A stretch of DNA of 64,000 bases from CBDUQN01 sp965369375. Lineage in GTDB: Bacteria; Krumholzibacteriota; Krumholzibacteriia; Krumholzibacteriales; Krumholzibacteriaceae. The notes beneath the pieces are model-generated. The model did not search any database. It was given only the letters and a program-made list of their open reading frames with translations, and was not told the DNA's origin. A program made the position numbers and the translations under genes. The DNA lies in contig CBDUQN010000005.1 in NCBI GenBank assembly GCA_965369375.1, positions 16,790 to 80,789 of the forward strand, given 5' to 3'. This document shows, in pieces, positions 19,421-29,659 of this stretch; position 1 is the stretch's first letter; the number at the start of each line of letters is the position of its first letter.

Positions 19421-21416
19421 ATTGCTTCCTCCTCGCAACGTTCATCTGCAACTCTTCCAATCGATCCCTGATGCTCGCCGCCTTTTCGAAGTTGAGGGCT
19501 TCCGCCTCGCGCCACATCTCCTCCTCGAGCCGTTTGATGAGTGTTGGATCGTCCTCTGAATCAGGTAAGTAGAGGTCGTCCGCTCCCGCCGATTCGGCGA
19601 TACTGCGCGCGTCGGCGACTGAAGTTGCGATGCGTACCTCCTCGATCGACTTGACGATAGAGCGCGGCGTGATTCCATACTCCTCGTTGTACAAAAGCTG
19701 TTTGTCCCTGCGGCGGTTCGTCTCCTCGATCGCCCGCTCCATGGAACCGGTCATGCGGTCCGCATAGAATATCACCGTTCCTTCGATGTTTCGCGCGGCC
19801 CTGCCGGCCGTCTGTATCAGGGACGTCCGTGAGCGTAGAAAGCCCTCCTTATCCGCATCGAGGATGGCGACGAGAGATACTTCGGGTAGATCGAGACCTT
19901 CCCTGAGCAGATTGATGCCGACGAGAACATCGAACTCCCCAAAGCGGAGATCACGCAGGATCTCGACACGATCGAGCGCATAGATATCGCTGTGCAGATA
20001 CCGTACCTTGACACCGAGACCGGAGAGGTAGGTGGTGAGATCCTCGGCCATCCGCTTGGTCAGCGTCGTGACGAGCACCCGCTCCTTGCGATCCACTCTC
20101 GTTCTGATCTCTCCGAGCAGATCGTCCACCTGTCCCTTTACCGGACGCACCTCGATCACCGGATCGACGAGCCCCGTGGGTCTCACGATCTGCTCGACGA
20201 TCTCGCCGCGGCACACTTCGAGCTCATAGTCCCCCGGCGTGGCGGAGACAAAGATAAACCGTTTTATCAGTTTCTCGAATTCCCCGTACATCAGGGGCCG
20301 GTTGTCAAGCGCGGAGGGGAGCCGGAAACCATGCTCGACGAGCGTCGTTTTCCGGCTGCGGTCACCCTCGTACATCCCCCTGATCTGCGGAATAGTAACG
20401 TGAGACTCATCGATAACAACGAGAAAATCGTCTCCGAAATAATCGATGAGTGTCGCCGGGCGCTCACCGGGCTTTCGTCCCGACAGGTGCCGCGAGTAGT
20501 TCTCGATACCGGAGCAATACCCCATTTCGCGCATCATCTCTATGTCGTAGCGGGTTCTCATCTCGAGACGTTTGGCCTCGAGATGCTTGTCCGCCGCAGC
20601 GAGTTCCTCGAGCCGGCGCCCAAGCTCCTTCTCTATTTCTCCGATTGCGCCCTCCAGCTTGGACTGCGACGTTACAAAATGTGAAGACGGATATATCGTC
20701 ACGTTTTCGGCGCGTCGCAGAACCTCCCCGGTAAGGGGATGAATCACCGAGATCCTCTCCACCCCCTCGTCGAAGAGCTCTATCCGTATCCCCTCCTCCA
20801 TGAACGCGGGCCTGATTTCTATCACGTCGCCGCGCACCCTGAACGTGCCCCGCGTGAAATCCATGTCGTTTCGCGAGTACTGGATGCGCACAAGGGTAGC
20901 GAGAAGCTCCTCTCGATCGAAGTGCGCGCCCTCCGACACGGTGAACGTGAGTTGTGCGAATTCATCGGGAGAACCGAGACCGTAGATGCATGACACGCTC
21001 GCAACGACGATAACATCCTTTCTCGTCATCAGCGATCCGGTCGCGCGCAGCCTGAGCCTGTCGATGTCTTCGTTTATCGATACATCCTTCTCGATAAACG
21101 TTTCCGTCGCCGGAATGAAGGCCTCGGGCTGATAGTAATCGTAATAGCTGATGAAATATTCGACGGCATTATCGGGAAAGACACTCCGGAGCTCACCGTA
21201 AAGCTGGGCCGCGAGGGTCTTGTTATGAGAGATGATGAGCGCCGGCATGCCGCACCGCTCGATCACGTTTGCAATCGTGAATGTCTTTCCCGATCCGGTT
21301 ACACCGAGAAGCGTCTGAAACTTTCGATCCTCCTTTATTCCGCGAACGAGCCCATCGACCGCCTGCGGTTGATCGCCGGTCATCTCGTATTTTGCTTGAA
21401 TGGTAAATAGAGGCAT
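19392..21416 (-). CDS. uvrB: Excinuclease ABC subunit B
   Basis: Damage-verifying helicase of nucleotide excision repair. The protein is 674 residues from the ATG at 21416. Motifs: [14 protein letters not shown] (Walker A), the beta-hairpin region [58 protein letters not shown], and the UvrC-binding UVR motif near the C-terminus ([19 protein letters not shown]). An in-frame TTG at 21434 is less likely. No obvious LexA box was seen upstream. Confidence 0.97.
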   Translation of the reverse strand: MPLFTIQAKYEMTGDQPQAVDGLVRGIKEDRKFQTLLGVTGSGKTFTIANVIERCGMPALIISHNKTLAAQLYGELRSVFPDNAVEYFISYYDYYQPEAFIPATETFIEKDVSINEDIDRLRLRATGSLMTRKDVIVVASVSCIYGLGSPDEFAQLTFTVSEGAHFDREELLATLVRIQYSRNDMDFTRGTFRVRGDVIEIRPAFMEEGIRIELFDEGVERISVIHPLTGEVLRRAENVTIYPSSHFVTSQSKLEGAIGEIEKELGRRLEELAAADKHLEAKRLEMRTRYDIEMMREMGYCSGIENYSRHLSGRKPGERPATLIDYFGDDFLVVIDESHVTIPQIRGMYEGDRSRKTTLVEHGFRLPSALDNRPLMYGEFEKLIKRFIFVSATPGDYELEVCRGEIVEQIVRPTGLVDPVIEVRPVKGQVDDLLGEIRTRVDRKERVLVTTLTKRMAEDLTTYLSGLGVKVRYLHSDIYALDRVEILRDLRFGEFDVLVGINLLREGLDLPEVSLVAILDADKEGFLRSRTSLIQTAGRAARNIEGTVIFYADRMTGSMERAIEETNRRRDKQLLYNEEYGITPRSIVKSIEEVRIATSVADARSIAESAGADDLYLPDSEDDPTLIKRLEEEMWREAEALNFEKAASIRDRLEELQMNVARRKQFGGARKRNP

Positions 21417-21471
21417 GGCGCACCTGGTCGGCATTCGGCGTCAAACATCACGAAACGGCATGAACTTCTTG

Positions 21472-22311
21472 CTAGGGAATATCTTCTTTCGTAATCGTGA
21501 TATCTCTCATGACCCTTCCCCGCTCGCCGGAAAGCTCTATACGGGAGCCGTTGAGCTCCAGTGCGAAGCTCCCGGGATTTCCCACCTTCTGAAATACGAA
21601 CGCTTCGTTAGCTTCGAAAGTCCTGATACGGCCCGGCAGAAGGAGAAACATGAATGTATCCGCTTCGAGCACGCCATCCTCGAATGAAATGGCGAGGAGC
21701 TCGAACCAGCAGCTATCCGACGGATTCTCGATTACCGCCAGAATCATCGTCTCCGGTTCCGCGGGCTCCTGCGCAACCGCTTCAGTCACCTCCGGCACGG
21801 GCTCGGGCGGCGGCGCTTCCTCCTTTTCTTCGACAACCGTTTGCGCCGGTTCCCGCTCCGTCTCGTCCCTCCCGATCACCACCACGAAAACAATGATCGC
21901 CGCAACAATCACAAGCGCAGGCAGAACGAACCGCATTAATATCTTCGGTGATTCGAGCTTCTCCTCCACGGTCACCGTCTCGATCTCCCACAGATCCCCC
22001 TTACTCTTGTGCGTCTGGCCGGTTTGGACTTCGTATTTGCTCAGGATGTGATCGGCGTCGAGGCTCAACACTTCGGCATACGAACGCAGGAATCCCTTGA
22101 CGTAGACCTTCGCCGGGAATGCCTCGAAGTTATCGGTCTCGAGATATTCCAGCATCCTAATCGGTATCTTCGTTTCCTGGCTGACGTCATCGAGTGTCAT
22201 GCCGCTTCGTTCCCTCGCAGCGAGGAGTATTTCACCAGTCGTTTTCTCGCCATCGGGGCGATCCGGTATTTCGGGGCGTTTCCCGGTCGATTCATCGGAT
22301 TCTGAGCTCAC
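21472..22311 (-). CDS. RodZ-like helix-turn-helix membrane protein
   Basis: A 279-residue protein with a cytoplasmic HTH of the RodZ type (about 26-95, GEILLAARERSGMTLDDVS and KGFLRSYAEVL), one membrane helix (about 127-147), a Pro/Glu-rich linker and a C-terminal beta-domain resembling DUF4115. In other bacteria RodZ links MreB to the elongasome. No mreB is in the window, so a cell-shape role is inference. It follows valS with only 1 bp between them. Confidence 0.8.
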   Translation of the reverse strand: MSSESDESTGKRPEIPDRPDGEKTTGEILLAARERSGMTLDDVSQETKIPIRMLEYLETDNFEAFPAKVYVKGFLRSYAEVLSLDADHILSKYEVQTGQTHKSKGDLWEIETVTVEEKLESPKILMRFVLPALVIVAAIIVFVVVIGRDETEREPAQTVVEEKEEAPPPEPVPEVTEAVAQEPAEPETMILAVIENPSDSCWFELLAISFEDGVLEADTFMFLLLPGRIRTFEANEAFVFQKVGNPGSFALELNGSRIELSGERGRVMRDITITKEDIP

Positions 22312-24999
22312 TTACAAATCCTCCATGATCTTTCGAATATGTTTTATACGATCCGCGAATTCCGCGAATCGCTCCCTCTCTCGTTCGATGACATCCTGCG
22401 GCGCACGCTCGAGAAATTTGCCTTCCCGAAGCCGTTTATCCAGCTTTTCGTACTCCCGGCTCATTCTCTCCAGCTCCCGCTGCAGCCGTTTCCTCTCGAC
22501 CTCGAGATCGATAACGCCTTCGAGGGGTACATAGATCTCGAGGCTGGCGAGCCCCGCCGCAGCGGCACCGGAGGGCTTGCTCGCTCCCTCTGTGATTTCG
22601 AGAGCGTCGATATTCGCCATCAGGCGTATCTGGTCTCGATATCTCTCGAGCTTGGCGCGCCATGGGGAACCTGATTCGCAATTGAGTATCGCATCGACCT
22701 TTTGCGCAGGCGGTAGACGGAAACTCTGGCGTAGGTTCCTGACGCTCGTGACGATCTCCTTGAACATCGACACGTCCTCTTCGATCGATGCATCGGAAAT
22801 CCCTTGCGGCGCTTCCGGTATCCGGAATCCGGCTAGAAGGGGGGGATCGGGTGAAAGCATGCTCCAGATTTCCTCCGTAACGAATGGCATGTAGGGGTGG
22901 ATCAGGGCGAGAGACATACCGAGGACGGTCCGCGCCGTCACGGCCGCTCCCCGGGCGCGCGTGCCACCGTCTCGCAAGGCCTGCTTTGAAAGTTCGAGAT
23001 ACCAGTCACAGAATTCATGCCAGAAGAAGTCGTAGAACGTCCTTGCCGCCTCGTCGAGACGGAACTGTTCGATGGAACGCGCGTATTCGTCAGCCCCGCG
23101 CTGCATCCGGCTCACGATCCATCTGTCCTCCCAGCCGAACTCGCACCCTCCGTCGGGACCGCTCCCGAAGAGAGCGCCGAAGAGACCGGTAATCGGATCC
23201 GTATCAGAAGCGGGGGCTCTGAAGAGCTCCTGCTGTTCGGCCTGCCGGAGAACGAAGCGGGCCGCGTTCCATATCTTGTTCGCAAAGTGTTTGCCCATCT
23301 CGATGCGCTTTTCATCGAAGAGGAGATCCTGTCCCGGTGATGAGAGCATAACGAGTGTGAAACGGAACGCATCCGCTCCGTATTGCGCCGCAAGCGTGTT
23401 GGGATCGGGCGAATTCCCGAGCGATTTGCTGTACTTGCAGCCCTTGGCGTCGCGCACCATGGCGGTGATGAGCACATGGCTGAACGGTTTCTCCCCCATG
23501 AATTCGAAAGCGGCCATCACCATCCTCGCGACCCAGAAGAATATGATATCGCCGCCGGTCACGAGCACATCCGCCGGATGGAAGGTTTTCAGATCCTCGG
23601 TCTCCGCAGGCCACCCCATCGGCGAAAAGGTCCAGAGCCAGGACGAAAACCAGGTATCGAGAACATCCTCCTCCTGCGTCAGCGATGCACTATTGCACTT
23701 CGGACACCTCTGAGGCGCCTCGACGGCGACGATCTCCTCTCCGCACGGACCGCAGTACCAGACCGGGATCCTGTGTCCCCACCAAAGCTGTCTCGAGATG
23801 CACCAGTCCTTGATGTTCTCCATCCAGCTGAGGTAGATATTCTTCCACCGCTCGGGGTGAAACGAGAGCCCGCCGTCGTTCACGACGGCTATCCCCGGCG
23901 CGGCGAGCTGCTTCATGCCGAGAAACCATTGCTGCGAGATCACCGGCTCGATTATGGTGTCACATCGGTCATGATGCCCGATCATATGATCGTAGTCCTC
24001 GATATTTCTCAGATACCCTTCCGATTTGAGCGCCTCGAGAACACGATCGCGCGCCTCGAATCGCTCCAGGCCGCTGAACCGTCCCGTCTCCTCACTCATA
24101 GAGCCCTCCTGATCGATAACGACAACCGGTTCGAGCCCGTGCCTGCGTCCGATCTCGAAATCGACGGCGTCATGCGCCGGGGTCACCTTCAGACACCCCG
24201 TCCCAAATTGAGGATCGACGGCCTCGTCGAGAATAACGGGAATCTCGCGACCGGTGAGCGGCAATATGAGCAACTTCCCCTCGAGGGCCCGCGCACGCTC
24301 GTCTTCGGCGCTTATCGCGACCGCGACGTCTCCGAGCATCGTCTCCGGCCTCGTGGTGCCGACAACAACCTCGCCGTCGCCGTCCGCGAACGGATATGCG
24401 ATATAGTAGAGCTTGCCGTGCCTGTCCCTGAACTCGACCTCCTCGTCGCTGATGGCGGTCTTGCACGACGGGCACCAGTTAACGATATAGCGCCCACGAT
24501 ATATCAATCCCTTCCCGTAAAGCCTGACGAATACCTCACGCACCGCGCGTGACACCCCGGGATCGAGCGTAAAAACCTCTCTCGTCCAATCGAGCGACGC
24601 GCCGAGTCTCTCGAGCTGTTCTACGATGCTCCTGTGATACCGGTCTTTCCATTTCCAGCATTCCTCGAGAAACTTCTCCCTCCCGAGCTCCTCCCTGCTG
24701 ATCCCCCTTTCGGCGAGCGATCGTTCCACGACCTTCTGCGTCGCTATGCCTGCATGATCCGTCCCGGGCAGCCAGAGCACGTTGTACCCGCGCAACCGCT
24801 TCCACCGCACCAGAATATCCTGTATCGTCGTTCCGAGCGCGTGGCCGACGGTGAGGATTCCCGTTATGTTCGGCGGTGGAAGGATAATCGTGAAGGGAGT
24901 ATCCTTCGAACCCGCATCGGCGGTGAAGACACCCTCCTCCCTCCAGATGCCGCTCCACTTTGCATCAATCTCTTTCGGCCGGTAAACCTTATCGAGCAT
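22312..24999 (-). CDS. valS: Valyl-tRNA synthetase
   Basis: Class I synthetase charging tRNA-Val. From the ATG at 24999 it has 895 residues. The HIGH-type motif is PPPNITGILTVGHALG, the editing domain includes TTRPETMLGDVAVAI, and the KMSKS-type motif is KYSKSLGNSPDP. A C-terminal coiled coil rich in Lys/Arg/Glu (about 830-890) is as in other ValRS. GGGAG lies 8 nt before the ATG; a 5' extension to 25032 would run into the repeat array and is rejected. Confidence 0.97.
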   Translation of the reverse strand: MLDKVYRPKEIDAKWSGIWREEGVFTADAGSKDTPFTIILPPPNITGILTVGHALGTTIQDILVRWKRLRGYNVLWLPGTDHAGIATQKVVERSLAERGISREELGREKFLEECWKWKDRYHRSIVEQLERLGASLDWTREVFTLDPGVSRAVREVFVRLYGKGLIYRGRYIVNWCPSCKTAISDEEVEFRDRHGKLYYIAYPFADGDGEVVVGTTRPETMLGDVAVAISAEDERARALEGKLLILPLTGREIPVILDEAVDPQFGTGCLKVTPAHDAVDFEIGRRHGLEPVVVIDQEGSMSEETGRFSGLERFEARDRVLEALKSEGYLRNIEDYDHMIGHHDRCDTIIEPVISQQWFLGMKQLAAPGIAVVNDGGLSFHPERWKNIYLSWMENIKDWCISRQLWWGHRIPVWYCGPCGEEIVAVEAPQRCPKCNSASLTQEEDVLDTWFSSWLWTFSPMGWPAETEDLKTFHPADVLVTGGDIIFFWVARMVMAAFEFMGEKPFSHVLITAMVRDAKGCKYSKSLGNSPDPNTLAAQYGADAFRFTLVMLSSPGQDLLFDEKRIEMGKHFANKIWNAARFVLRQAEQQELFRAPASDTDPITGLFGALFGSGPDGGCEFGWEDRWIVSRMQRGADEYARSIEQFRLDEAARTFYDFFWHEFCDWYLELSKQALRDGGTRARGAAVTARTVLGMSLALIHPYMPFVTEEIWSMLSPDPPLLAGFRIPEAPQGISDASIEEDVSMFKEIVTSVRNLRQSFRLPPAQKVDAILNCESGSPWRAKLERYRDQIRLMANIDALEITEGASKPSGAAAAGLASLEIYVPLEGVIDLEVERKRLQRELERMSREYEKLDKRLREGKFLERAPQDVIERERERFAEFADRIKHIRKIMEDL

Positions 25000-25031
25000 C
25001 AACAACTCCCTTGAGCCCGTCACCATACACA

Positions 25032-25113
25032 CACCCGAGGTTAGAAGCTAACACATACCACACCCGATGTTAGAAGCTAACACATACCGCACCCGATGTT
25101 AGAAGCTAACACA
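25032..25113. repeat. Three tandem 29-bp units each containing a TGTTAG-N3-CTAACA palindrome, upstream of valS
   Basis: Units start at 25032, 25061 and 25090, exactly 29 bp apart. Each reads CACCCGA(T/G)GTTAGAAG and continues CTAACACATACC. The core TGTTAGAAGCTAACA is an inverted repeat with a 3-nt centre; the first unit has G instead of the first T. The third unit loses similarity after CTAACACA. The array ends about 33 bp above the valS start. It is not a CRISPR array (no spacers). It may be a multi-site operator or a set of leader hairpins. Confidence 0.9.
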
Positions 25114-25131
25114 GGCTTAATCGAGGGTCAA
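25103..25131 (-). promoter_or_regulatory. Candidate valS promoter overlapping the repeats
   Basis: Minus-strand TTGACC (25126-25131), 17-nt spacer, TAGCTT (25103-25108). The -10 would lie inside the repeat unit farthest from valS, leaving two palindromes downstream of the start site. Confidence 0.35.
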
Positions 25132-25151
25132 TGACGAGCTTCGGCGGTTTC

Positions 25152-25967
25152 TCAGCGAATCGCCGTAAAATATATGAACGCCGTTAGCCCTGCGGGGATA
25201 AGGTAATATGCAAAACGGTAGAGTCTTCCGACGGCCATCAGCCTGAGCAGAAGCCGCAGGGACAGCCATCCCGATGCAAAGGCGGTTACGCTCCCTACGA
25301 GGAGGAGGAGGAGCTCGCCGGGGCTCACGGAAAAAGAGCCTTTGACTATCTCGAGCGCAAGTGCGCCGAGTATCGCGGGGATCGCGAGAAGGAATGAGAA
25401 TTCCGCCGCCTCACGCCCCCCGAGTCCGAGCAGCATCCCCGTTGTTATCGTCCAGCCGCTCCTCGAGCACCCCGGCAGGATCGCAATCGCCTGAGCGAGG
25501 CCGATGACAATGGCCGCCCGCCCCGAAAGCGCGCCCCCTCCGCTTCGAATCCTCGAGAACAGCAGATAGAAGCCCGTAGCGACGAGCAACAGCGATGTCA
25601 CCGCTGGAAAATCGAAGAGCATTACAATGGAGTCGCGCAGCGCAAGTCCGACGAATGCGGCCGGCACGCTCCCCAGAACGAGCCACCCCGCGTACCGCAC
25701 CTCTTCGCTGTTTTGTTCGGTTCGCCTGAAACCGGAAGCGAAAAACGAAACGATTGCACCGAAGAGCCGGGCGATTCTGCGCTTGTATACCACGATGATG
25801 GCGACGAGCGTTCCGACATGAACGGCAACCTCGAAACCGACGCCGGGGCCCCTGGCTCCGAGCAGGCTTTCCACCAGCACGAGGTGACCCGATGAGCTCA
25901 CGGGCAAAAACTCGGTGAGTCCCTGGATCACCGCGAGAAAAATGACCGTTACAACGGAGATCAGCAT
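25152..25967 (-). CDS. uppP: Undecaprenyl-diphosphatase (UppP/BacA)
   Basis: Integral membrane phosphatase recycling undecaprenyl diphosphate for peptidoglycan and surface polymers. The 271 residues begin LISVVTVIFLAVIQGLTEFLPVSSSGHL with the catalytic-region motif (QGLTEFLPVSSSGH), and the second motif GCSRSGWTITTGMLLGL is intact. About eight hydrophobic segments. The ATG at 25967 follows GAGAGG; a longer start at 25988 has no SD. The function fits the cell-wall gene content of the window. Confidence 0.95.
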   Translation of the reverse strand: MLISVVTVIFLAVIQGLTEFLPVSSSGHLVLVESLLGARGPGVGFEVAVHVGTLVAIIVVYKRRIARLFGAIVSFFASGFRRTEQNSEEVRYAGWLVLGSVPAAFVGLALRDSIVMLFDFPAVTSLLLVATGFYLLFSRIRSGGGALSGRAAIVIGLAQAIAILPGCSRSGWTITTGMLLGLGGREAAEFSFLLAIPAILGALALEIVKGSFSVSPGELLLLLVGSVTAFASGWLSLRLLLRLMAVGRLYRFAYYLIPAGLTAFIYFTAIR

Positions 25968-26050
25968 TGTGGGCGCCTCTCGTTCCATCTACCGGCGCGC
26001 GCAGAGAGAACCATCACGATTGAATTCAACACGCACACCTCTCTTTCACT

Positions 26051-26884
26051 CTACCGGCCTGCTCCGAAGTAGAAGGCTAGTATACCAAAAAACATGCCCG
26101 TTTTGAGCAACATGCTCATCAGCCCGAGCGACCTCCGTCTCAGTGACAGTATAAGGGAGACGATCAAAATCGGCATGACGGACAGCACGATGACAACGGC
26201 GTAGCCGGACCGGTAGACGCCGTGCAGAGAGGGAAGCGGGAAAAGAACGATAAGGGCGGCGAAAACGGCGGCGGCCACACGAAGGGACAGACATCTCCCG
26301 GCCAGAACCGGAAGGGTCTTCGCTCCCGCCAACCGATCGCCGTCGATATCATCGCAATCCTTTACGATCTCCCTGCCCATGACGAAGAGAAAGGTGAAAA
26401 CCGCCGGAACGGCGCCCGCCTCGATCGAGCCTCCCGCGTAGGCCCCGAGCAGAAAGCCGGAGGCCGAAACGGCTGCAACAAGCAGATTGCCGGCTATATA
26501 GAATCGCTTGCAAAAGGAGGAATAGCAATGCAGCAGCACGATCCAGGCGGCGATCCATACCGCTTGCGTGGGTGGGAGAGACAGGAGGACAAAGACCGCC
26601 GCGACGAGCAAACCCGCATAGAGAGCCGTGACGGCGCGTACGGAGACGGCGCCCGAAGGCAGGGGCCTCCTCGGCTTGTTGATACGATCGATATCGATAT
26701 CATAGATGTCGTTGATCGTATTTCCCGCGGCCGCCGCGATCGCGACCGCGGCGAGAAGAGTCCAGGGCCAGTATCCCGTGGTCGCCATCGAAAACCCCAC
26801 GCCCGTCGACAGCAGCGCCGCGGCGACGTTGTGCGGCCTGACGACGATTACAAGAGAAAATGCCTTATGCGCTAGAAGTCCCAA
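26051..26884 (-). CDS. UbiA-family prenyltransferase (DGGGP synthase-like)
   Basis: Integral membrane prenyltransferase of 277 residues with about eight hydrophobic segments. First Asp-rich motif NTINDIYDIDIDRINKPRRPLPSG, shown here as NDIYDIDID; second motif DCDDIDGDRLAG. The pattern resembles geranylgeranylglyceryl-phosphate geranylgeranyltransferases more than quinone enzymes, but UbiA subfamilies are hard to separate by eye. The TTG start at 26884 has GGAGGT 4-5 nt upstream and overlaps the end of the Wzi-like gene by 13 bp. No quinone pathway genes are adjacent. Confidence 0.82.
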   Translation of the reverse strand: MGLLAHKAFSLVIVVRPHNVAAALLSTGVGFSMATTGYWPWTLLAAVAIAAAAGNTINDIYDIDIDRINKPRRPLPSGAVSVRAVTALYAGLLVAAVFVLLSLPPTQAVWIAAWIVLLHCYSSFCKRFYIAGNLLVAAVSASGFLLGAYAGGSIEAGAVPAVFTFLFVMGREIVKDCDDIDGDRLAGAKTLPVLAGRCLSLRVAAAVFAALIVLFPLPSLHGVYRSGYAVVIVLSVMPILIVSLILSLRRRSLGLMSMLLKTGMFFGILAFYFGAGR

Positions 26885-28437
26885 AGGACCTCCAGGTATC
26901 CGAAGATATCCCTCGTATCGACACCTTCGTCGCCTCCCGACAGATATCTCCAGCCTAAGGCCGCGGAAATCGAAGAGCCGGCCCCGAGATCGACGAAACC
27001 GATTGCCCTGAAATCCTTCTCGTGCAGAGTATCCCCAGTCGGAGTTTGCGGGTCCGGTTCATCGCCCGGCGCCCACGACCGCATGTCGGCGCCCTCTCCA
27101 AACCGCGTTATCCTTGCTTCCAACGCCGCCACGAAACGCTCATGCAGCGCAAATTCCGCGCGGAAGATCCATCGGTCGGCATCCGGCCCCAGCGCGGAAC
27201 CGATGATACTGTTGATCTCGGGATCACCGTTGCCCGTCACGTAGTGGGTGCGCAACGAATCATTGTGCGTGTATGTGTATATATCGATCAGCGTGTAGCC
27301 GGCGAACAGTTCTATCTCGTGCTTCCACACGTCGAGCTGCGATTCGATCGAGCAGTTGAAACCCCATTTGCTCGGGGCCGGAGGATCATCCTCGTATTGC
27401 AGATCATCGATGAGCAACTCTCCGCAGAAGATCAGACCCTTTACGAGCGGTATCTTCCAGTCAAGCCCCCAGAGAACATTATCGTTCTTCTTCTCGTTGA
27501 ACTGGTTCGCGTAGAATGAACCAACGGGCAGGAGATACGAGAAATCGATTTCACGACCGGTATAGATCACCGACTCCCCGAAGCCGAGGTAGATACCTCG
27601 CGGCAGGCGTATCGTCAGGCGGTGACCCGCCATACGTCGGGGCATCGACGAATCGAGAAGGACCTGCACGGTGTGCAGCCTGAATACACCGATAGAAAAA
27701 TCGAACGAGAGATGATCGAGCGATCCGGCGGTGTTCGACAGCAACATTCCCCCCGCCCTTCCGTTCGCCCAATGACCGTAATCTCTACCGATAAAGAAAT
27801 TCCAGCTATTACCGCCGAACGCGGCGTATGCCCGCTCATACAATGCAGTGACACCCCGCCAGCTCCGCTCCCGGGGGCTCGGGCTCTCGCGGTCCTCGTA
27901 GAAACCCTCCTCCCGATTGATCCGCACGCGGTACGCAACCTCGATCGTGAGTTTATTATCGATATCGAAAAGCAGATCGGGTACGAAGAGTCCTTCCGCA
28001 GCACCACGGTCGCTGCCTGGAATCTTTTTTATTCGTCCTCCCGCCGAGATATCGAAAGCGATAAAGCCGCTCTCCTTCTCGTATGCAATAACAGGACGAT
28101 CTTCGCGCTCCGCCGGCCGATCCGCCTTGCCGAGGAATTCCTTCTGGAGTCTTTCGAGGAGAAAACGTTGACGCGGACTCAGAACCGGCGCCGCTTCACG
28201 CCCGGCCGCCTCAGTTATATGCTCGACATACCTCTCTACATCCCGGCGGTAATAGGGCGTCGTCGGTTCGAGGCTCACGAACCCGAGGAGCTCGAATTTT
28301 CGAAGGGCTGGATAGACCCAGCTGTCCGGAGCGAGCCGCTCATTCGACGCCGCCAGAGGAACGGCCGCCGCCAGCAGAAAAAATCCGGAAAGGATCACTC
28401 CTCCCGGATACCATATCCGATGTTTCAAATGCCTCAT
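26872..28437 (-). CDS. Wzi-like/capsule-assembly outer-membrane beta-barrel protein
   Basis: A 521-residue protein with an N-terminal signal peptide (GVILSGFFLLAAAVPLAAS), an SLH-like or helical segment (WVYPALRKFELLGF; YYRRDVERYVEHI), then alternating amphipathic strands and a final LEVLWDF with a terminal Phe, as recognised by the BAM complex. The middle portion (RDYGHWANGRAGGMLLSN, SFDFSIGVFRLH) resembles the capsule assembly Wzi family. It is therefore probably an outer-membrane protein involved with surface polysaccharide; this is inference. Confidence 0.72.
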   Translation of the reverse strand: MRHLKHRIWYPGGVILSGFFLLAAAVPLAASNERLAPDSWVYPALRKFELLGFVSLEPTTPYYRRDVERYVEHITEAAGREAAPVLSPRQRFLLERLQKEFLGKADRPAEREDRPVIAYEKESGFIAFDISAGGRIKKIPGSDRGAAEGLFVPDLLFDIDNKLTIEVAYRVRINREEGFYEDRESPSPRERSWRGVTALYERAYAAFGGNSWNFFIGRDYGHWANGRAGGMLLSNTAGSLDHLSFDFSIGVFRLHTVQVLLDSSMPRRMAGHRLTIRLPRGIYLGFGESVIYTGREIDFSYLLPVGSFYANQFNEKKNDNVLWGLDWKIPLVKGLIFCGELLIDDLQYEDDPPAPSKWGFNCSIESQLDVWKHEIELFAGYTLIDIYTYTHNDSLRTHYVTGNGDPEINSIIGSALGPDADRWIFRAEFALHERFVAALEARITRFGEGADMRSWAPGDEPDPQTPTGDTLHEKDFRAIGFVDLGAGSSISAALGWRYLSGGDEGVDTRDIFGYLEVLWDF

Positions 28438-28458
28438 CCAGTTATTCGATCATCCGCT

Positions 28459-29610
28459 TCAGATGCCATCGGCTCCTTCATAGCCTTCGCCATTCGCAAC
28501 CGCCGCCATCCGATAGCACTCACGCGCCTTCCGCTTGTCATCCTGCTTCTCGTAACTGATCCCGAGACCGAAGTAGACTTTGGCATCGCCCGGATTGATC
28601 TCGGCAACCCGTTTGTAATACTCGACCGCTTCCCTCGGTTGCTCCATCTTGTTGAAGCACTCTCCGATATAGTAGAGTATGGAAGAATTCCCGGGGTTGA
28701 GTTTCGATGCATGTAAGAGATACTTGATCGCCTTCGGGTACACTCCCTTTCGATAGTAGAGCAGACCGAGATAATACTGCGCGTTGACATTGTCCGACTC
28801 GATTTTGAGGATCTTCTTGAACTCCTCCTTGGCTTCGTCGTACCGCCCTTCCTTCATCAACGCGACCCCGAGGTTGTTGAAACCCTCAACGCTCGATGAA
28901 TCGAGCTCCAGTCCGATACGGAATTCCTTTATTGCCTGCTCACTGTCCCCTCTGTCGCCGTAGAGCGCTCCGAGATTGAAATGGGCTTCGGCACTCTTGG
29001 GGTTGTATTGTACCGCTTTGCGAAACTGCTGAAGCGCAGCGCTCTTCTTGTCGTTCAGATCGAGTATGTATCCGAGATTGGTATATGATTTCGAATGAGT
29101 AGGATCCAGTTCGATCGCCTTTCTGTACTGCTCCTCCGACTCTTCGAACTGGTGGTTCTTCATGTATGCCACGCCGAGACGATAGTAGCATTCGGGATTC
29201 TCGGGTTCTTTCTTTATCGATTCCATGTGAAGCTTTATAGCTCCCTTGAAGTTGCCCCGTATCTCGAGAAGCCTTCCCATCCGATACGTCGGCAGGGCGA
29301 GCGTGGCATTCAGCTCGCTGAGTTTGCGGTATCCCTCGAACGAGAGCTCATACCTCCCTATCTGCTCGAGCAAGTTGCATGTCTCGTGAATGATCGTCTC
29401 ATCGGCATCAGGGTGCTCGAGTATCGCCGAAAGCACTGCCTCGGCATTGTTTGTATTTTTTCGCTTGAGGTGATGGCGGGCGAGCTCGAGGATCTCATAT
29501 ATTCTTGCCTCTCCCCGTTTGAACTTCTTGTGCAGGCGAGCCAGCTCCCGGCTTTCCTCTTTGGTTTCCCCTCTCGCAAGTTCGAGAAATTTATCCCAGT
29601 TGAGACCCAT
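28459..29610 (-). CDS. TPR-repeat protein
   Basis: A 383-residue cytoplasmic protein made almost entirely of tetratricopeptide repeats; at least seven are readable, for example YYRLGVAYMKNHQFEESEE, HFNLGALYGDRGDSEQAIK and YYLGLLYYRKGVYPKAIK. No signal peptide. It starts at the second codon of a GTG-ATG pair, with GGAGGG upstream. It is likely a scaffold, and its partners are not evident. It lies between the Wzi-like gene and the MglA/response-regulator group. Confidence 0.85.
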   Translation of the reverse strand: MGLNWDKFLELARGETKEESRELARLHKKFKRGEARIYEILELARHHLKRKNTNNAEAVLSAILEHPDADETIIHETCNLLEQIGRYELSFEGYRKLSELNATLALPTYRMGRLLEIRGNFKGAIKLHMESIKKEPENPECYYRLGVAYMKNHQFEESEEQYRKAIELDPTHSKSYTNLGYILDLNDKKSAALQQFRKAVQYNPKSAEAHFNLGALYGDRGDSEQAIKEFRIGLELDSSSVEGFNNLGVALMKEGRYDEAKEEFKKILKIESDNVNAQYYLGLLYYRKGVYPKAIKYLLHASKLNPGNSSILYYIGECFNKMEQPREAVEYYKRVAEINPGDAKVYFGLGISYEKQDDKRKARECYRMAAVANGEGYEGADGI

Positions 29611-29659
29611 CACTTAAATCCCTCCAACAGGAAGCTTCCGTAACACCCTTGCCAACCGT

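Noticed and set aside
25032..25113. CRISPR array
   Set aside because: The 29-bp units are directly adjacent with no unique spacers and there are no cas genes.
25000..25151. T-box riboswitch upstream of valS
   Set aside because: The region is short, and no T-box sequence or stem I specifier was found.
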